Source: an uncultured Faecalibacterium sp. (lineage in GTDB: Bacteria; Bacillota; Clostridia; Oscillospirales; Ruminococcaceae). From it: a stretch of DNA of 64,000 nt. The stretch covers positions 37,449 to 101,448 of the forward strand of contig CALESJ010000004.1 in the NCBI GenBank assembly GCA_937907025.1, written 5' to 3'. Positions 25,573-34,460 of the stretch are shown piece by piece. Below the pieces are notes generated by a model. The model was given only the letters and a program-made list of their open reading frames with translations. It did not search any database and was not told where the DNA came from. The translations under genes were made by a program, and so were the position numbers. Position 1 is the first letter of the stretch, and each line of letters begins with the position of its first letter.

Positions 25573-26889
25573 TCAAGCGTTCCGCTCCAGCACAGCCACA
25601 AAGAAGCCGTCAAACCCGGCTTGTCCGGGCAAAAACAGCGTGCCGTACGGCGTCTGCCTGCCCGAAAGCGGCAGATTTTCAGGCGGAACAACGGTGAAAT
25701 CGGGGTTATCCTGCAGGAACTGCCGCACGACTTCCTCGTTCTCATTTTGGTTAACCGTACAGGTAGAATACACCAAACGGCCGGTTTCGGCAAGGTATTT
25801 GGAACCATTTTGTAATATCTTTTTTTGCAGGCACACCAGCGCATCCAGGCCATTCAGGTCCTTATACCGGATGTCCGGCTTTTTGCCAATGACCCCCAGC
25901 CCCGAACAGGGAACGTCGCACAAAACCCTGTCGAAGGGCTTTTCAGCCAGTTTTTCACTGGGCTGTGAGGCGTCCCCCTGAAACGGATGGGCACAGGTGA
26001 CGCCGCAGCGGGCAAAGGCTTTTTTCAGCAAGGGAACGCGGGATGCCACAGCCTCACCGCTGTACAGTTCTCCCCTGTCCTGCATGGCCTGCGCCATGGT
26101 CAGGCTCTTGCCGCCGGGGGCAGCGCACAGGTCCAGCACCCGCATACCGGGAGCCACCTTCACGCTGTCCGCCGCAAACTGGCTGGCCAGCCCCTGCACA
26201 TGAAAAAGTCCCTGTTGAAAGGCTTTGGTGGCGGCAGGGCTGCCCGGGAACTGTACCCGCAGGCAGTTGGCCCAGGGCCCAGGTTCCACGGTGCAGCCTT
26301 CCCTGGTAAGGTGCTCGGTAAGAGCAGCCGCATCGGTTTTCAGGGTGTTCACCCGCACCCAGGTAGGGGCAGGCAGGTAAAAGGCCTCCGCGATGGCTTC
26401 GGCCTCCTCGCCGTATTGCTGCAGCAGCAGGTCTGCCACCGGGGCGGACAGGCTGTAATAGGTTTGCAGACGGTCCACCAGGTCCGGAAACTCCTCCGGT
26501 ATGGGTTTGCAGGCGGCTGCGCGGCGCAGCACCGCATTAACCATGCCCGCCGCGCTGGTCTTGCCGAAGGCCCGGGTCAGCTTCACCGATTCATTGACGG
26601 CAGCCGGCAAGGGTACTTCCATGTAGGAAGCCTGCGCCAAACCGGCCCGCAGGATGGCCCGCACGGGGGCGTCCAGTTTATGCACCGGCTTTTTGAGAAA
26701 GCGGTTCAGGGTCCAGTCCAGCAGGTTGCGGCGCTCCAGCACCGTGTAAAAGATGCGGGCCGCAAAGGCGGCGTCCCGGCTTTCCAGCGGTGGGCGGCAG
26801 CGGCTGAGTTCGGCGTCCAGCACCAGGTTGGCGTAACCGTCCTGTTCCTGACGCACCAGGGCCTTCACGGCCAGGTAGCGCGCGGTCAC
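25573..26889 (-). CDS. rsmB: 16S rRNA m5C967 methyltransferase RsmB
   Basis: A 438-residue NOL1/NOP2/Sun enzyme. The N-terminal NusB-like domain is followed by a methyltransferase with VLDLCAAPGGKSLTMA (SAM site), the DVPCSGLG motif and the catalytic YSTCT cysteine. It methylates C967 of 16S rRNA. The GTG start overlaps the fmt stop by four bases. Length and both cysteines are normal. Confidence 0.96.
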   Translation of the reverse strand: MTARYLAVKALVRQEQDGYANLVLDAELSRCRPPLESRDAAFAARIFYTVLERRNLLDWTLNRFLKKPVHKLDAPVRAILRAGLAQASYMEVPLPAAVNESVKLTRAFGKTSAAGMVNAVLRRAAACKPIPEEFPDLVDRLQTYYSLSAPVADLLLQQYGEEAEAIAEAFYLPAPTWVRVNTLKTDAAALTEHLTREGCTVEPGPWANCLRVQFPGSPAATKAFQQGLFHVQGLASQFAADSVKVAPGMRVLDLCAAPGGKSLTMAQAMQDRGELYSGEAVASRVPLLKKAFARCGVTCAHPFQGDASQPSEKLAEKPFDRVLCDVPCSGLGVIGKKPDIRYKDLNGLDALVCLQKKILQNGSKYLAETGRLVYSTCTVNQNENEEVVRQFLQDNPDFTVVPPENLPLSGRQTPYGTLFLPGQAGFDGFFVAVLERNA

Positions 26890-27806
26890 AGGCTGTCCCC
26901 CGCTTTGAGGCGGCGTCCGGCAGCCCAGGCCGTACCGGCCATGGGCTTACCGCCTTCCGGCGTGACAGTGAGCAGCTGCAGGGCACCCTCCCCGCAGGCG
27001 ATGGTCAGCGGCTTGAGGGCCAGCACCGTACCCGCCGGGGCAGCGTTCTCATTGGGAGCCACACGGCTTTCCAGCACTTTGATTTTTTTGCCGTCCAGCT
27101 CAAAGAAGGCCGCAGGCCAGGGGTTCATGCCGCGCACCCAGTTGTGGATGTGGGCAGCGGATTCGGTGAAGGAGAACTTCGCCATTTCCTTTTTCAGGGG
27201 CGGTGCCTGGGTGGCCTCCGCCTCGTTCTGGGGCTGGGGAGTCAGTTCCCCGGCCGCCAGCTTTTCGATGGCCGTGACCAGCGTTTTGGCGCCAATGGCC
27301 GAAACCTGATCAAACAGTTCCCCGCTGGTGGTTTCGGGGCCGATGGGTACCCGCTCCACCATAAGGATATCGCCGGTATCGCAGCCTTCGTCCAGCTGCA
27401 TGATGGTAACGCCGGTTTCGGTATCGCCGTTGAGCACCGACCACTGAATGGGAGCCGAACCGCGGTATTTGGGCAGCAGGGACACATGCAGGTTGATGCA
27501 GCCCAGCGGCGCAATGTGCAGCAGTTCCGGCGGCAGGATACGGCCATACGCCACCACAACCACCAGGTCGGGAGCCAGTTCCCGGAAAATCGGTTCCGCC
27601 TTGCCGTCCCGCAGGGTGGCGAGCTGCCACACCGGAATGTTATGCTGCACCGCCAGCTGCTTGACCGGCGGTGCGGTCAGAATCTGCTTGCGGCCCACCG
27701 GCTTGTCGGCGCGGGTGAACACGCCCACGATCTCATGCCCTGCCGCGATCAGTGCGGCCAGACTTTCGGCGGCAATGTCCGGGGTGCCCATGAACAGGAT
27801 ACGCAT
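26886..27806 (-). CDS. fmt: Methionyl-tRNA formyltransferase
   Basis: A 306-residue enzyme that formylates initiator Met-tRNA with 10-formyl-tetrahydrofolate. The catalytic block is INLHVSLLPKYRGSAPIQW, with Asn and His in NLH, and the aspartate is in DEGCDTGDIL. The start MRILFMGTPD is typical. Its ATG overlaps the def stop by one base (TAATG), the common def-fmt coupling. Confidence 0.97.
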   Translation of the reverse strand: MRILFMGTPDIAAESLAALIAAGHEIVGVFTRADKPVGRKQILTAPPVKQLAVQHNIPVWQLATLRDGKAEPIFRELAPDLVVVVAYGRILPPELLHIAPLGCINLHVSLLPKYRGSAPIQWSVLNGDTETGVTIMQLDEGCDTGDILMVERVPIGPETTSGELFDQVSAIGAKTLVTAIEKLAAGELTPQPQNEAEATQAPPLKKEMAKFSFTESAAHIHNWVRGMNPWPAAFFELDGKKIKVLESRVAPNENAAPAGTVLALKPLTIACGEGALQLLTVTPEGGKPMAGTAWAAGRRLKAGDSL

Positions 27807-28324
27807 TATTCTTCGCCCTCGTCTTCGGGGTAATCATCCTCATAGAAATGGGTTGCCAGATCCATGATGGTGATGCCGTCCAGGTGGTTGTTCTCGTGCT
27901 GGATGCAGCGGGCGAACATGTCGTCGGCTTCCAGTTCAAACCACTCGCCGTGGCGGTCCTGGGCGCGCACCTTGACGTGCTTGGAACGCTTGATGGCCCC
28001 GTTATGGCCCGGGAAGGACAGGCAGCCCTCATACAGTTCCACCTGCTCGTCGCTCAGTTCCAGAATCTCAGGGTTGATGAATTCCATGATGGGCAGGCGC
28101 TCACCTTCCGGCAGCGGATCGGGGGCGTTGCGGTCATCCAGAGAGATGAAAATGCGGCGCATGACGCCCACCTGAGGGCCGGCCAGCCCCCAGCCGTCCG
28201 CGGCGTACAGGGTTTCTTTCATATCGTCCAGCAGAGTAGCCAGACGGTCATCAAACTTGGTAACGGGGCGGCAGACTTTCTTCAGGATCGGGTCGCCGTC
28301 CTGAACGATGGTGCGAAGAGCCAT
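27806..28324 (-). CDS. def: Peptide deformylase
   Basis: About 172 residues from MALRTIVQDGDPIL, which has a GGAGG site 8 bases upstream; an in-frame TTG five codons earlier is less likely. The three motifs are GWGLAGPQVG, EGCLSFPG (metal-binding Cys) and QHENNHLDG (H-E-x-x-H). It removes the formyl group from nascent proteins. The second G of the first motif replaces the more common A (GLAAxQ), a small change seen in some type 2 enzymes. Confidence 0.95.
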   Translation of the reverse strand: MALRTIVQDGDPILKKVCRPVTKFDDRLATLLDDMKETLYAADGWGLAGPQVGVMRRIFISLDDRNAPDPLPEGERLPIMEFINPEILELSDEQVELYEGCLSFPGHNGAIKRSKHVKVRAQDRHGEWFELEADDMFARCIQHENNHLDGITIMDLATHFYEDDYPEDEGEE

Positions 28325-28376
28325 AATATAAACCTCCAAATAAAATCAATCTTATATTTTGGTTGACGGCACACTT

Positions 28377-30635
28377 TTACAAGTCGCCGTCGGAGTTGAA
28401 ATCAATGATAACACCTGCCTTGGAAGGCAGTTTTTCCGCCGCGTAGGCATCCAGTGCCGCCCGCAGAAGGGCGCGGAATTTGGCGTCGTTGCGGCATTTC
28501 AGGGTCAGCTTATAGCGGTAGCGTCCGCCCAGCATGAGGATATTCATGGGCACGGGCCCCAGCATCCGCAAGGGCAGGTCCGGGTGTTGGGCCGCCAGCC
28601 CAGCCAGAATCCGGCTGAAGCGGGAGGCCGCGGTACACACGGCGCCTTCCTGTGCGCCGGTAAAGCCCACGACGCACAGGGCACAGAACGGCGGGTACAA
28701 GCTCAGCCGCCGCAGGGCGATTTCTTCCCGATAGAAGGCGGTATAATCCTGCCGGGCTGCCAGCTGCAGCACCGGATGTTCCGGCACCGCCGTCTGGATG
28801 AGGGCACGGCCCGGCAGTTCGGCCCGGCCACCCCGGCCCACCACCTGGGTGATGAGGCTGAACACACTCTCATAGGCGCGGAATCCCTGCCCGAACAGCA
28901 TGGAGTCAATGCCCAGCACGCCCACCAAAGTGACCTTCTCAAAATCCAGCCCTTTGGCCACCATCTGGGTCCCCAACAGGATATCGTATTCCTGCCGGGC
29001 AAACTGAGTCAGCATGGTTTCGTGGGCGTTTTTCTGCCCGGTGGAATCCTGGTCCATGCGCAGGATGCGGGCTGTGGGCAGCAGTTCGTGGAGTTCCTCC
29101 TCCACCCGCTGGGTGCCAAAGCCACTGTACAGCAGTTTGCCGCCGCATTCCGGGCAGCGGGTGGGCACAGGATGGACCTGATGGCCGCAGTGATGGCACA
29201 TCAGGACCTGGCGGTTCTTATGGTACACCAGCGGCACGCTGCAGTTGGGGCACTTGATGACCTGACCGCAGTCGCTGCACATGGCCACCGTGTTGTAGCC
29301 GCGGCGGTTGAGCAGCAGAATACTCTGCTCTCCCCGGCGCAAATTCTCGGCCAGTTCTCCGGCCAGGCGGGTGCTGACTTCCCGGGGATTTCCGGCGGAC
29401 AGTTCTGCCCGCATATCGGCAAACTCCACCGTTGGCAGCGGGCGACCGCCGTAACGCTCCCGCAGGGTGACAAGGCGCATCCGCCCGGTCTGGGCGGCAT
29501 ACGCCGTTTCGATGCGCGGGGTGGCTGAAGCAAAGACCAGCAGGGCGTTTTCCGCCGCGGCCCTCTTTTTGGCCACCTCATGGGCCGAATACCGGGGTGC
29601 CGATTCACTCTGGTAGGTGTGTTCCTGTTCCTCGTCCAGAATGATCAGGCCGATGTCTTTCAGCGGTGCAAAAATCGCACTGCGGGTGCCCACCACGATG
29701 TCGGCGTTGCCCTGCTGAATCATCCGCCATTGCAGCAGGCGCTCGGTGTTGTTGAGAGCGCTGTGCTGCACGGCCAGACGGCTGCCGAACATGGCTTTCA
29801 GCCGCCGGATCATCTGGGGCGTCAGGCCGATTTCCGGCACCAGCACCAGGGCCCGGCGGCCCTGAGCCAGGGTGTGTTCAATGAGTTTGAGGAACACCGC
29901 GGTTTTGCCGCTGCCCGTGACACCGTAAAGCAGCGCCGCCTTGGGCTGACGGGTATCCAGGTCGGTCCTGAGCTGGTCATAGGCAACCTGCTGTTCGGGG
30001 GAAAGCTCAATGGGCTGCGGGTCAAAGGGAATATCCGCAAACAGGTCCAGCGATTTGAATCGTTCGCTCGCCTGCAGAATCCCCTTTTTGCACAGGGCGT
30101 CCAGAGTGGAACGCCCCACCCCCTGTTCTTCCAGGGCATGACGGCTCATGGGGCCGCTGCGCAGCAGGTCTACCGCCATTTGCTGACGGGGACCGGGTTT
30201 CGGCTTTTCGGGAAGCTCCCCCACCAGCGTATACACCGTTTCCACCGGACGGCTCAGGCGATTCTGCACCACCGGTTTTCCGTTCTCGGTGCCGGGGCAA
30301 TATTGCGCCCCATAGGGAATGATGGCCTTGACGGCCTCGTACCAGGTACAGAAGTACCGGTCCTTGAGGAACCGGACCAGGTCCAGCAGATCGGGGGTCA
30401 GGCGGGCATCCTCCGGCGCGGCAGCCAACAGCGTTTTCAGGCGCGGGTCCGGGTCGGCGGTTTCCTCCATCTGGAGGACCACTGCCATACGGGGCTTATC
30501 CCCCCGGCCGAACGGCACCAGAACGATGCCGCCGGGCCACAGCTGCCCGCTGAGTTCCGGCGGGACAAGGTAAGAATACAGTTTGTCAAAGTGGATGGTG
30601 GCGTCGTTCACGGCCACCTTTGCAATTGTGGGCAA
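28377..30635 (-). CDS. priA: Primosomal replication restart helicase PriA
   Basis: About 750 residues from a TTG with a GGGGAGGGGAG site upstream; the open frame continues 10 codons to the end of gmk. Domains in order: DNA-binding N terminus, helicase with GVTGSGKTAVFL (Walker A) and DEEQEHTY (Walker B variant), and a zinc region with eight cysteines (CSDC, CPNC, CHHC, CPEC). PriA reloads the replisome at stalled forks. In Bacillus coaBC and rpoZ lie between gmk and priA, but here the two are adjacent. Confidence 0.95.
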   Translation of the reverse strand: MPTIAKVAVNDATIHFDKLYSYLVPPELSGQLWPGGIVLVPFGRGDKPRMAVVLQMEETADPDPRLKTLLAAAPEDARLTPDLLDLVRFLKDRYFCTWYEAVKAIIPYGAQYCPGTENGKPVVQNRLSRPVETVYTLVGELPEKPKPGPRQQMAVDLLRSGPMSRHALEEQGVGRSTLDALCKKGILQASERFKSLDLFADIPFDPQPIELSPEQQVAYDQLRTDLDTRQPKAALLYGVTGSGKTAVFLKLIEHTLAQGRRALVLVPEIGLTPQMIRRLKAMFGSRLAVQHSALNNTERLLQWRMIQQGNADIVVGTRSAIFAPLKDIGLIILDEEQEHTYQSESAPRYSAHEVAKKRAAAENALLVFASATPRIETAYAAQTGRMRLVTLRERYGGRPLPTVEFADMRAELSAGNPREVSTRLAGELAENLRRGEQSILLLNRRGYNTVAMCSDCGQVIKCPNCSVPLVYHKNRQVLMCHHCGHQVHPVPTRCPECGGKLLYSGFGTQRVEEELHELLPTARILRMDQDSTGQKNAHETMLTQFARQEYDILLGTQMVAKGLDFEKVTLVGVLGIDSMLFGQGFRAYESVFSLITQVVGRGGRAELPGRALIQTAVPEHPVLQLAARQDYTAFYREEIALRRLSLYPPFCALCVVGFTGAQEGAVCTAASRFSRILAGLAAQHPDLPLRMLGPVPMNILMLGGRYRYKLTLKCRNDAKFRALLRAALDAYAAEKLPSKAGVIIDFNSDGDL

Positions 30636-30665
30636 ACGCGCTCTCCCCTCCCCCGGTGGTTGCAA

Positions 30666-31256
30666 TCAGTCTTCCTGGGCCAGACGATGGCGGATGATGT
30701 CATAGATACGATTGGCGCAATCTTCCACCACATCGTTGACCACATGCTCATCGTAGTCCGCAGAGCGGGCAATTTCAGTTTCGGCACGCTTGAGGCGCTT
30801 CTGGATGACTTCCTCGGTTTCGGTGCCGCGGAAGCGCAGGCGGTGCTCCAGCTCCTTCATATCCGGGGGCAGCACAAAGATGGTGGTGGCGCCCGGGTAC
30901 AGCTTCTTAATGTTGCCGGCGCCTTCCACTTCAATGACCAGAATGACCGGTTCTTCGGCCTTCATATGGCGCTCGATCTCCGAGCGCAGGGTGCCGTAAT
31001 AGTTTTCGCAGTAGCAGGTATACTCCACGATACCGTCGGCTTCCAGGACTTCCTTGAAGTGTTCTTTGCTCAGGAAGTGGTAGCTGACGCCGTCCACTTC
31101 CCCTTCCCGCATGGGACGGGTGGTGGCGGACACGGTCTTTTTCACATCCGGGTGCTCGCTGAGCAGTTTGGCCACAACGGTGTCCTTGCCGGTGCCGGAA
31201 GGTCCGGACACAACAAACAGATATTTTTCACCTTTCATAACTTTAGCATCCCCCAT
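30666..31256 (-). CDS. gmk: Guanylate kinase
   Basis: A 196-residue kinase phosphorylating GMP to GDP. The P-loop is SGPSGTGKDTV, with the family blocks SATTRPMREGEVDGVSYHF and EVEGAGNIK. Two starts are possible: the ATG at 31256 (GGAAGAG site) and the ATG six codons later at 31238 (GGGGGAT site). The longer one is given. It lies 34 bases after remA. Confidence 0.96.
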   Translation of the reverse strand: MGDAKVMKGEKYLFVVSGPSGTGKDTVVAKLLSEHPDVKKTVSATTRPMREGEVDGVSYHFLSKEHFKEVLEADGIVEYTCYCENYYGTLRSEIERHMKAEEPVILVIEVEGAGNIKKLYPGATTIFVLPPDMKELEHRLRFRGTETEEVIQKRLKRAETEIARSADYDEHVVNDVVEDCANRIYDIIRHRLAQED

Positions 31257-31290
31257 AGTTTACTCTTCCATGTATAAACACACCGCCAGG

Positions 31291-31536
31291 TCACGGTGTG
31301 GTTTCCTCCTGTGTGCGGCCGAGGATGGTGTCCGGCGGAAAGGCCGAAAGCACCACATGGTCGGAATCCATGATCAGCACCGACTGGGTGCGGCGGCCGT
31401 AGGTGGCATCAATGACAGCTCCCCGGTCCCGGGCATCCTGTACGATACGCTTGATGGGCGCGGATTCCGGGCTGACCGCCGCAATCAGTCTGTCGGCATT
31501 GACAAGGTTGCCGAACCCGATGTTGATGAGTTTCAT
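31291..31536 (-). CDS. remA: RemA-type extracellular matrix regulator (DUF370)
   Basis: An 81-residue protein starting MKLINIGFGNLVNADRLIA, the hallmark of the DUF370/RemA family, with DATYGRRTQSVLIMDSDHV in the middle. In Bacillus RemA is a ring-forming DNA-binding protein that activates biofilm matrix and osmoprotection genes. It lies between yicC and gmk, as in most Firmicutes. Targets in this organism are unknown. Confidence 0.93.
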   Translation of the reverse strand: MKLINIGFGNLVNADRLIAAVSPESAPIKRIVQDARDRGAVIDATYGRRTQSVLIMDSDHVVLSAFPPDTILGRTQEETTP

Positions 31537-31546
31537 ACCGGGCCTC

Positions 31547-32425
31547 TTATTCGATGTTCTGAATCTGTTCGCGGATCTTTTCGATCTCGGACTTGAGGGC
31601 GACCACCAGACGGGTCAGGGCAGCGTCCTGGCACTTGGAGCCGATGGTGTTGGCTTCGCGGTTCAGCTCCTGGGTCAGGAAGTCCAGCTTACGGCCGATG
31701 GGCTCGTTCAGGTTCAGGATCTCCCGGTACTGGGCCACATGGCTGTGCAGGCGCACGGTTTCCTCGTCAATGGCGGTCTTGTCCGCAAAGAGAGCGGCCT
31801 CGGTCAGGATGCGGCTTTCGTCAATGTTGCGGTCGGCCAGCAGTTCCTGCAGGCGGGCATACAGGCGTTCGGTATACGCCTGCACCCGGCCGGCGCTTCC
31901 CTGTTCGATCTGACCCACCAGGTCTTCCACCACCTGCAGGCGATTTTCCACATCTTCCTTGAGCTTGGCACCTTCGGTGGCACGCATGGCCAGGAAGGCT
32001 TCCACCGCCTGACCGGCCACAGCTGCCACATCCGCCCACAGGGCATCCGGGTCGGCCGGTGCCGCCGTCTGGGTGAGCACATCCGGGAAACGGGCCAGAG
32101 AGGTGACGGTGACATCGTTCTTGATGTCCAGCCGTTCAGCCATGGCGCTCAGCGCCTGGCGGTAGCTTTCAGCCAGCGGCCAGTTGACCTGCACGACGGT
32201 ATCGGCCGCGGCAACGCTCTGGACAGTCAGATTCAGTTCCACCTTGCCCCGGTGCACCCGCTCCCCCACCAGCGCTTTGAGCTTATCATCCAAAAAGGAA
32301 CAAGTGCGCGGCATACGGGACGAATACTCGAAAAAGCGCGCGTTGACGCTGCGCAGTTCCACCGTGATGTTGCGGCCGTTGAGCGTCTGCTCGGCCCGGC
32401 CATAGCCTGTCATGCTGAGAACCAT
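31547..32425 (-). CDS. yicC: YicC/YloC family endoribonuclease
   Basis: About 292 residues from MVLSMTGYGRAE, the standard family opening; GAGGAG lies 7 bases upstream, while the open frame extends five codons further. The C-terminal DUF1732 region carries LYARLQELLADRNIDESRI and FLTQELNREANTIGSK. YicC proteins are RNA-processing factors; the Escherichia coli and Bacillus members cut RNA. It is the first gene of the long yicC-to-spoVM run and has a near-consensus promoter. Confidence 0.95.
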   Translation of the reverse strand: MVLSMTGYGRAEQTLNGRNITVELRSVNARFFEYSSRMPRTCSFLDDKLKALVGERVHRGKVELNLTVQSVAAADTVVQVNWPLAESYRQALSAMAERLDIKNDVTVTSLARFPDVLTQTAAPADPDALWADVAAVAGQAVEAFLAMRATEGAKLKEDVENRLQVVEDLVGQIEQGSAGRVQAYTERLYARLQELLADRNIDESRILTEAALFADKTAIDEETVRLHSHVAQYREILNLNEPIGRKLDFLTQELNREANTIGSKCQDAALTRLVVALKSEIEKIREQIQNIE

Positions 32426-32478
32426 ACCTGAACTCCTCACATCTCCACAGCAAATTTTTCCTGATAGGTATTCAATTT

Positions 32479-32507
32479 ATTATACTACCCGCACTGCGGT
32501 TTGGCAA
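32479..32507 (-). promoter_or_regulatory. Promoter for the yicC-spoVM run
   Basis: Minus strand TTGCCA (32502-32507), 17 bases, TATAAT (32479-32484). It is the only clear promoter found at the head of the run; internal promoters cannot be excluded. Confidence 0.8.
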
Positions 32508-32542
32508 GACGAAAGCCCCACCGGAAAGAATGGCAAAAGGGT

Positions 32543-32580
32543 AAAAAAAGCCCCCGCGCGTTTTCGGCGCAGGGGCTTTT
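32543..32580 (-). terminator. Terminator after the carboxyltransferase operon
   Basis: Inverted repeat AAAAGCCCC...GGGGCTTTT with a GCGC/GCGC inner pair; read on the minus strand it ends in TTTTTTTAC, about 22 bases past the last stop. Confidence 0.9.
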
Positions 32581-32601
32581 GAGTTCACATTACAAGGTCA
32601 A

Positions 32602-34005
32602 TCAGACCGGATGTGCCTTGTTCTCGTAGTCAGCATGCTGGGCGTCCACACCGTGCAGACGGGCATTGCGCTTTTCGAAGAACTTGGGGGCGACCTGCGG
32701 GAACATGGCGTAGGTCAGCACGTCCTCTTCCTGAATGACATACTTGGCGGCTTCGGCCTTCATCTTGTCCATTTCAGGCTCCAGCAGGTCGGCCGGACGG
32801 CAGGTGATGGGTTCTTCGCCCTTCAGGATCATCTTGCTGAATTCCGGCTTGATGGGAGCGGGAGTCTTGCCGTAATCGCCATGGATCAGACCCTTGAACT
32901 CCTTGGTGACCATCTTGTAGCGCTCGCCCAGAATGACGTTGAACACAGCCTGGGTACCCACGATCTGGCTGGTGGGGGTAACCAGCGGCGGATAGCCGGC
33001 ATCCTCACGCACACGCGGGATTTCCTTCAGCACTTCGTCCAGCTGGTCTTCCTTGCCGGCATCCTTCAGCTGCTTGATCATGTTGGACAGCATGCCGCCC
33101 GGAACCTGATACAGCAGGGTGTTGGCGTCGACGCCCAGAACCTTCGGGCTGATCTGGCCGTTGGCGATGTACTTTTCGCGCAGCTTGGCGAAGTGCTCAC
33201 GCACCACGTTCAGCTTGGCCAGGTCCAGGCCGGTGTCGTAGTCGGTGCCCTGCAGGGCAGCGACCAGGCTCTCGGTGGGCATATGAGAGGTGCCCAGAGC
33301 CAGCGGGCTCATGGCAGTATCCACAATGTCGGCGCCCGCTTCAATGCCCTTCAGGATGGACATGGAAGCCAGACCGGCGGTGTAGTGGCTGTGGATGTCG
33401 ATGGGAATGCTGACAGCTTCCTTCAGCGCCTTGACCAGGTCATAGCAGGTGTAAGGCTTGAGCAGGCCGGCCATATCCTTGATGCAGATGGAGTCGGCGC
33501 CCATCTCCTCAAGCTGCTTGGCATACTCAACAAAGTATTCGTTGGTATGTACCGGGCTCAGGGTGTAGCTGATGCAGGCCTGAACGTGGGCCTTTTCCTT
33601 GCGGGCAGCCTTGATGGCGGTCTGCAGGTTGCGCGGGTCGTTCAGAGCGTCGAAGATACGCAGGATGTCGATGCCGTTGGCAACGGACTTCTGCACAAAG
33701 TATTCGACGGCATCGTCGGCATAATGACGGTAGCCCAGCATGTTCTGGCCGCGGAACAGCATCTGCAGCTTGCTCTTGGGCATTTCCCGGCGCAGGGTGC
33801 GCAGGCGTTCCCACGGGTCTTCATCCAGGAAACGGATGCAGGCGTCAAACGTGGCGCCGCCCCAGCATTCAATCGAAAAATAACCGATCTCGTCCATCGT
33901 TTTCAGGATGGGGAGCATTTCGTCGATGGTCATACGGGTGGCCAGCAGCGACTGATGGGCGTCGCGCAGGACAACTTCCGTGATTTGAATGGGTTTCTTA
34001 GCCAA
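32602..34005 (-). CDS. oadA: Biotin-dependent carboxyltransferase alpha / transcarboxylase 5S-type subunit
   Basis: A 467-residue protein of the HMGL-like/PYC-OADA type. Motifs: VVLRDAHQSLLATR at residues 12-25, GGATFDACIRFL near 50, IKDMAGLL near 180, and DIHSHYTAGLA near 208, which together bind the catalytic metal. It moves a carboxyl group between a keto acid (pyruvate/oxaloacetate) and biotin. It lacks the fused C-terminal biotin domain of many OadA proteins; that domain is the separate gene upstream. Together with the neighbours it resembles the 5S subunit of methylmalonyl-CoA transcarboxylase, but oxaloacetate decarboxylase alpha is equally possible from sequence alone. Confidence 0.85.
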   Translation of the reverse strand: MAKKPIQITEVVLRDAHQSLLATRMTIDEMLPILKTMDEIGYFSIECWGGATFDACIRFLDEDPWERLRTLRREMPKSKLQMLFRGQNMLGYRHYADDAVEYFVQKSVANGIDILRIFDALNDPRNLQTAIKAARKEKAHVQACISYTLSPVHTNEYFVEYAKQLEEMGADSICIKDMAGLLKPYTCYDLVKALKEAVSIPIDIHSHYTAGLASMSILKGIEAGADIVDTAMSPLALGTSHMPTESLVAALQGTDYDTGLDLAKLNVVREHFAKLREKYIANGQISPKVLGVDANTLLYQVPGGMLSNMIKQLKDAGKEDQLDEVLKEIPRVREDAGYPPLVTPTSQIVGTQAVFNVILGERYKMVTKEFKGLIHGDYGKTPAPIKPEFSKMILKGEEPITCRPADLLEPEMDKMKAEAAKYVIQEEDVLTYAMFPQVAPKFFEKRNARLHGVDAQHADYENKAHPV

Positions 34006-34038
34006 TCTGATTCACCTCTTTTTCAAACTGCGGAACGC

Positions 34039-34422
34039 TCAGTTCATGGTGCACAGCACGTCGCCGGAAGCAACCGTGTCGCCCTTGCGCACATTGACGC
34101 TGGCAACGGTGCCGTCCTGCGGGGCCGAAATTTCATTTTCCATCTTCATGGCTTCCAGGATCATCAGGGTGTCGCCGGCCTTGACGGAAGCGCCGGGCTG
34201 AACGCGGACATCCAGGATGTTGCCGGGCATGGGAGCCGAAACGGTAACGGCACCGGCAGCGCCGGCGGGAGCCGGGGCAGCAGCGGGAGCCGGAGCGGCG
34301 GGCTTGGCGGCCGGAGCCGGGGCGGGAGCAGCGGGGGCAGCCGGTGCAACGGGAGCGCCGCCGTTTTCTTCAACAGTCACATCATAGGCAACGCCGTTGA
34401 CGGTAACGGTGAGATGTTTCAT
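34039..34422 (-). CDS. Biotin carboxyl carrier protein
   Basis: A 127-residue carrier. Residues about 22-57 form an Ala-Pro-rich flexible linker, followed by a biotinyl domain with the motif EAMKMEN; K93 is the expected biotinylation site. Conserved proline and glycine spacing (APMPGNI) is normal. It lies between the two carboxyltransferase genes and would shuttle the carboxyl group between them, like the 1.3S subunit of transcarboxylase. Confidence 0.92.
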   Translation of the reverse strand: MKHLTVTVNGVAYDVTVEENGGAPVAPAAPAAPAPAPAAKPAAPAPAAAPAPAGAAGAVTVSAPMPGNILDVRVQPGASVKAGDTLMILEAMKMENEISAPQDGTVASVNVRKGDTVASGDVLCTMN

Positions 34423-34460
34423 GACAAAATCCTCCTTGATAGATATGGTCGTAAGGTATT

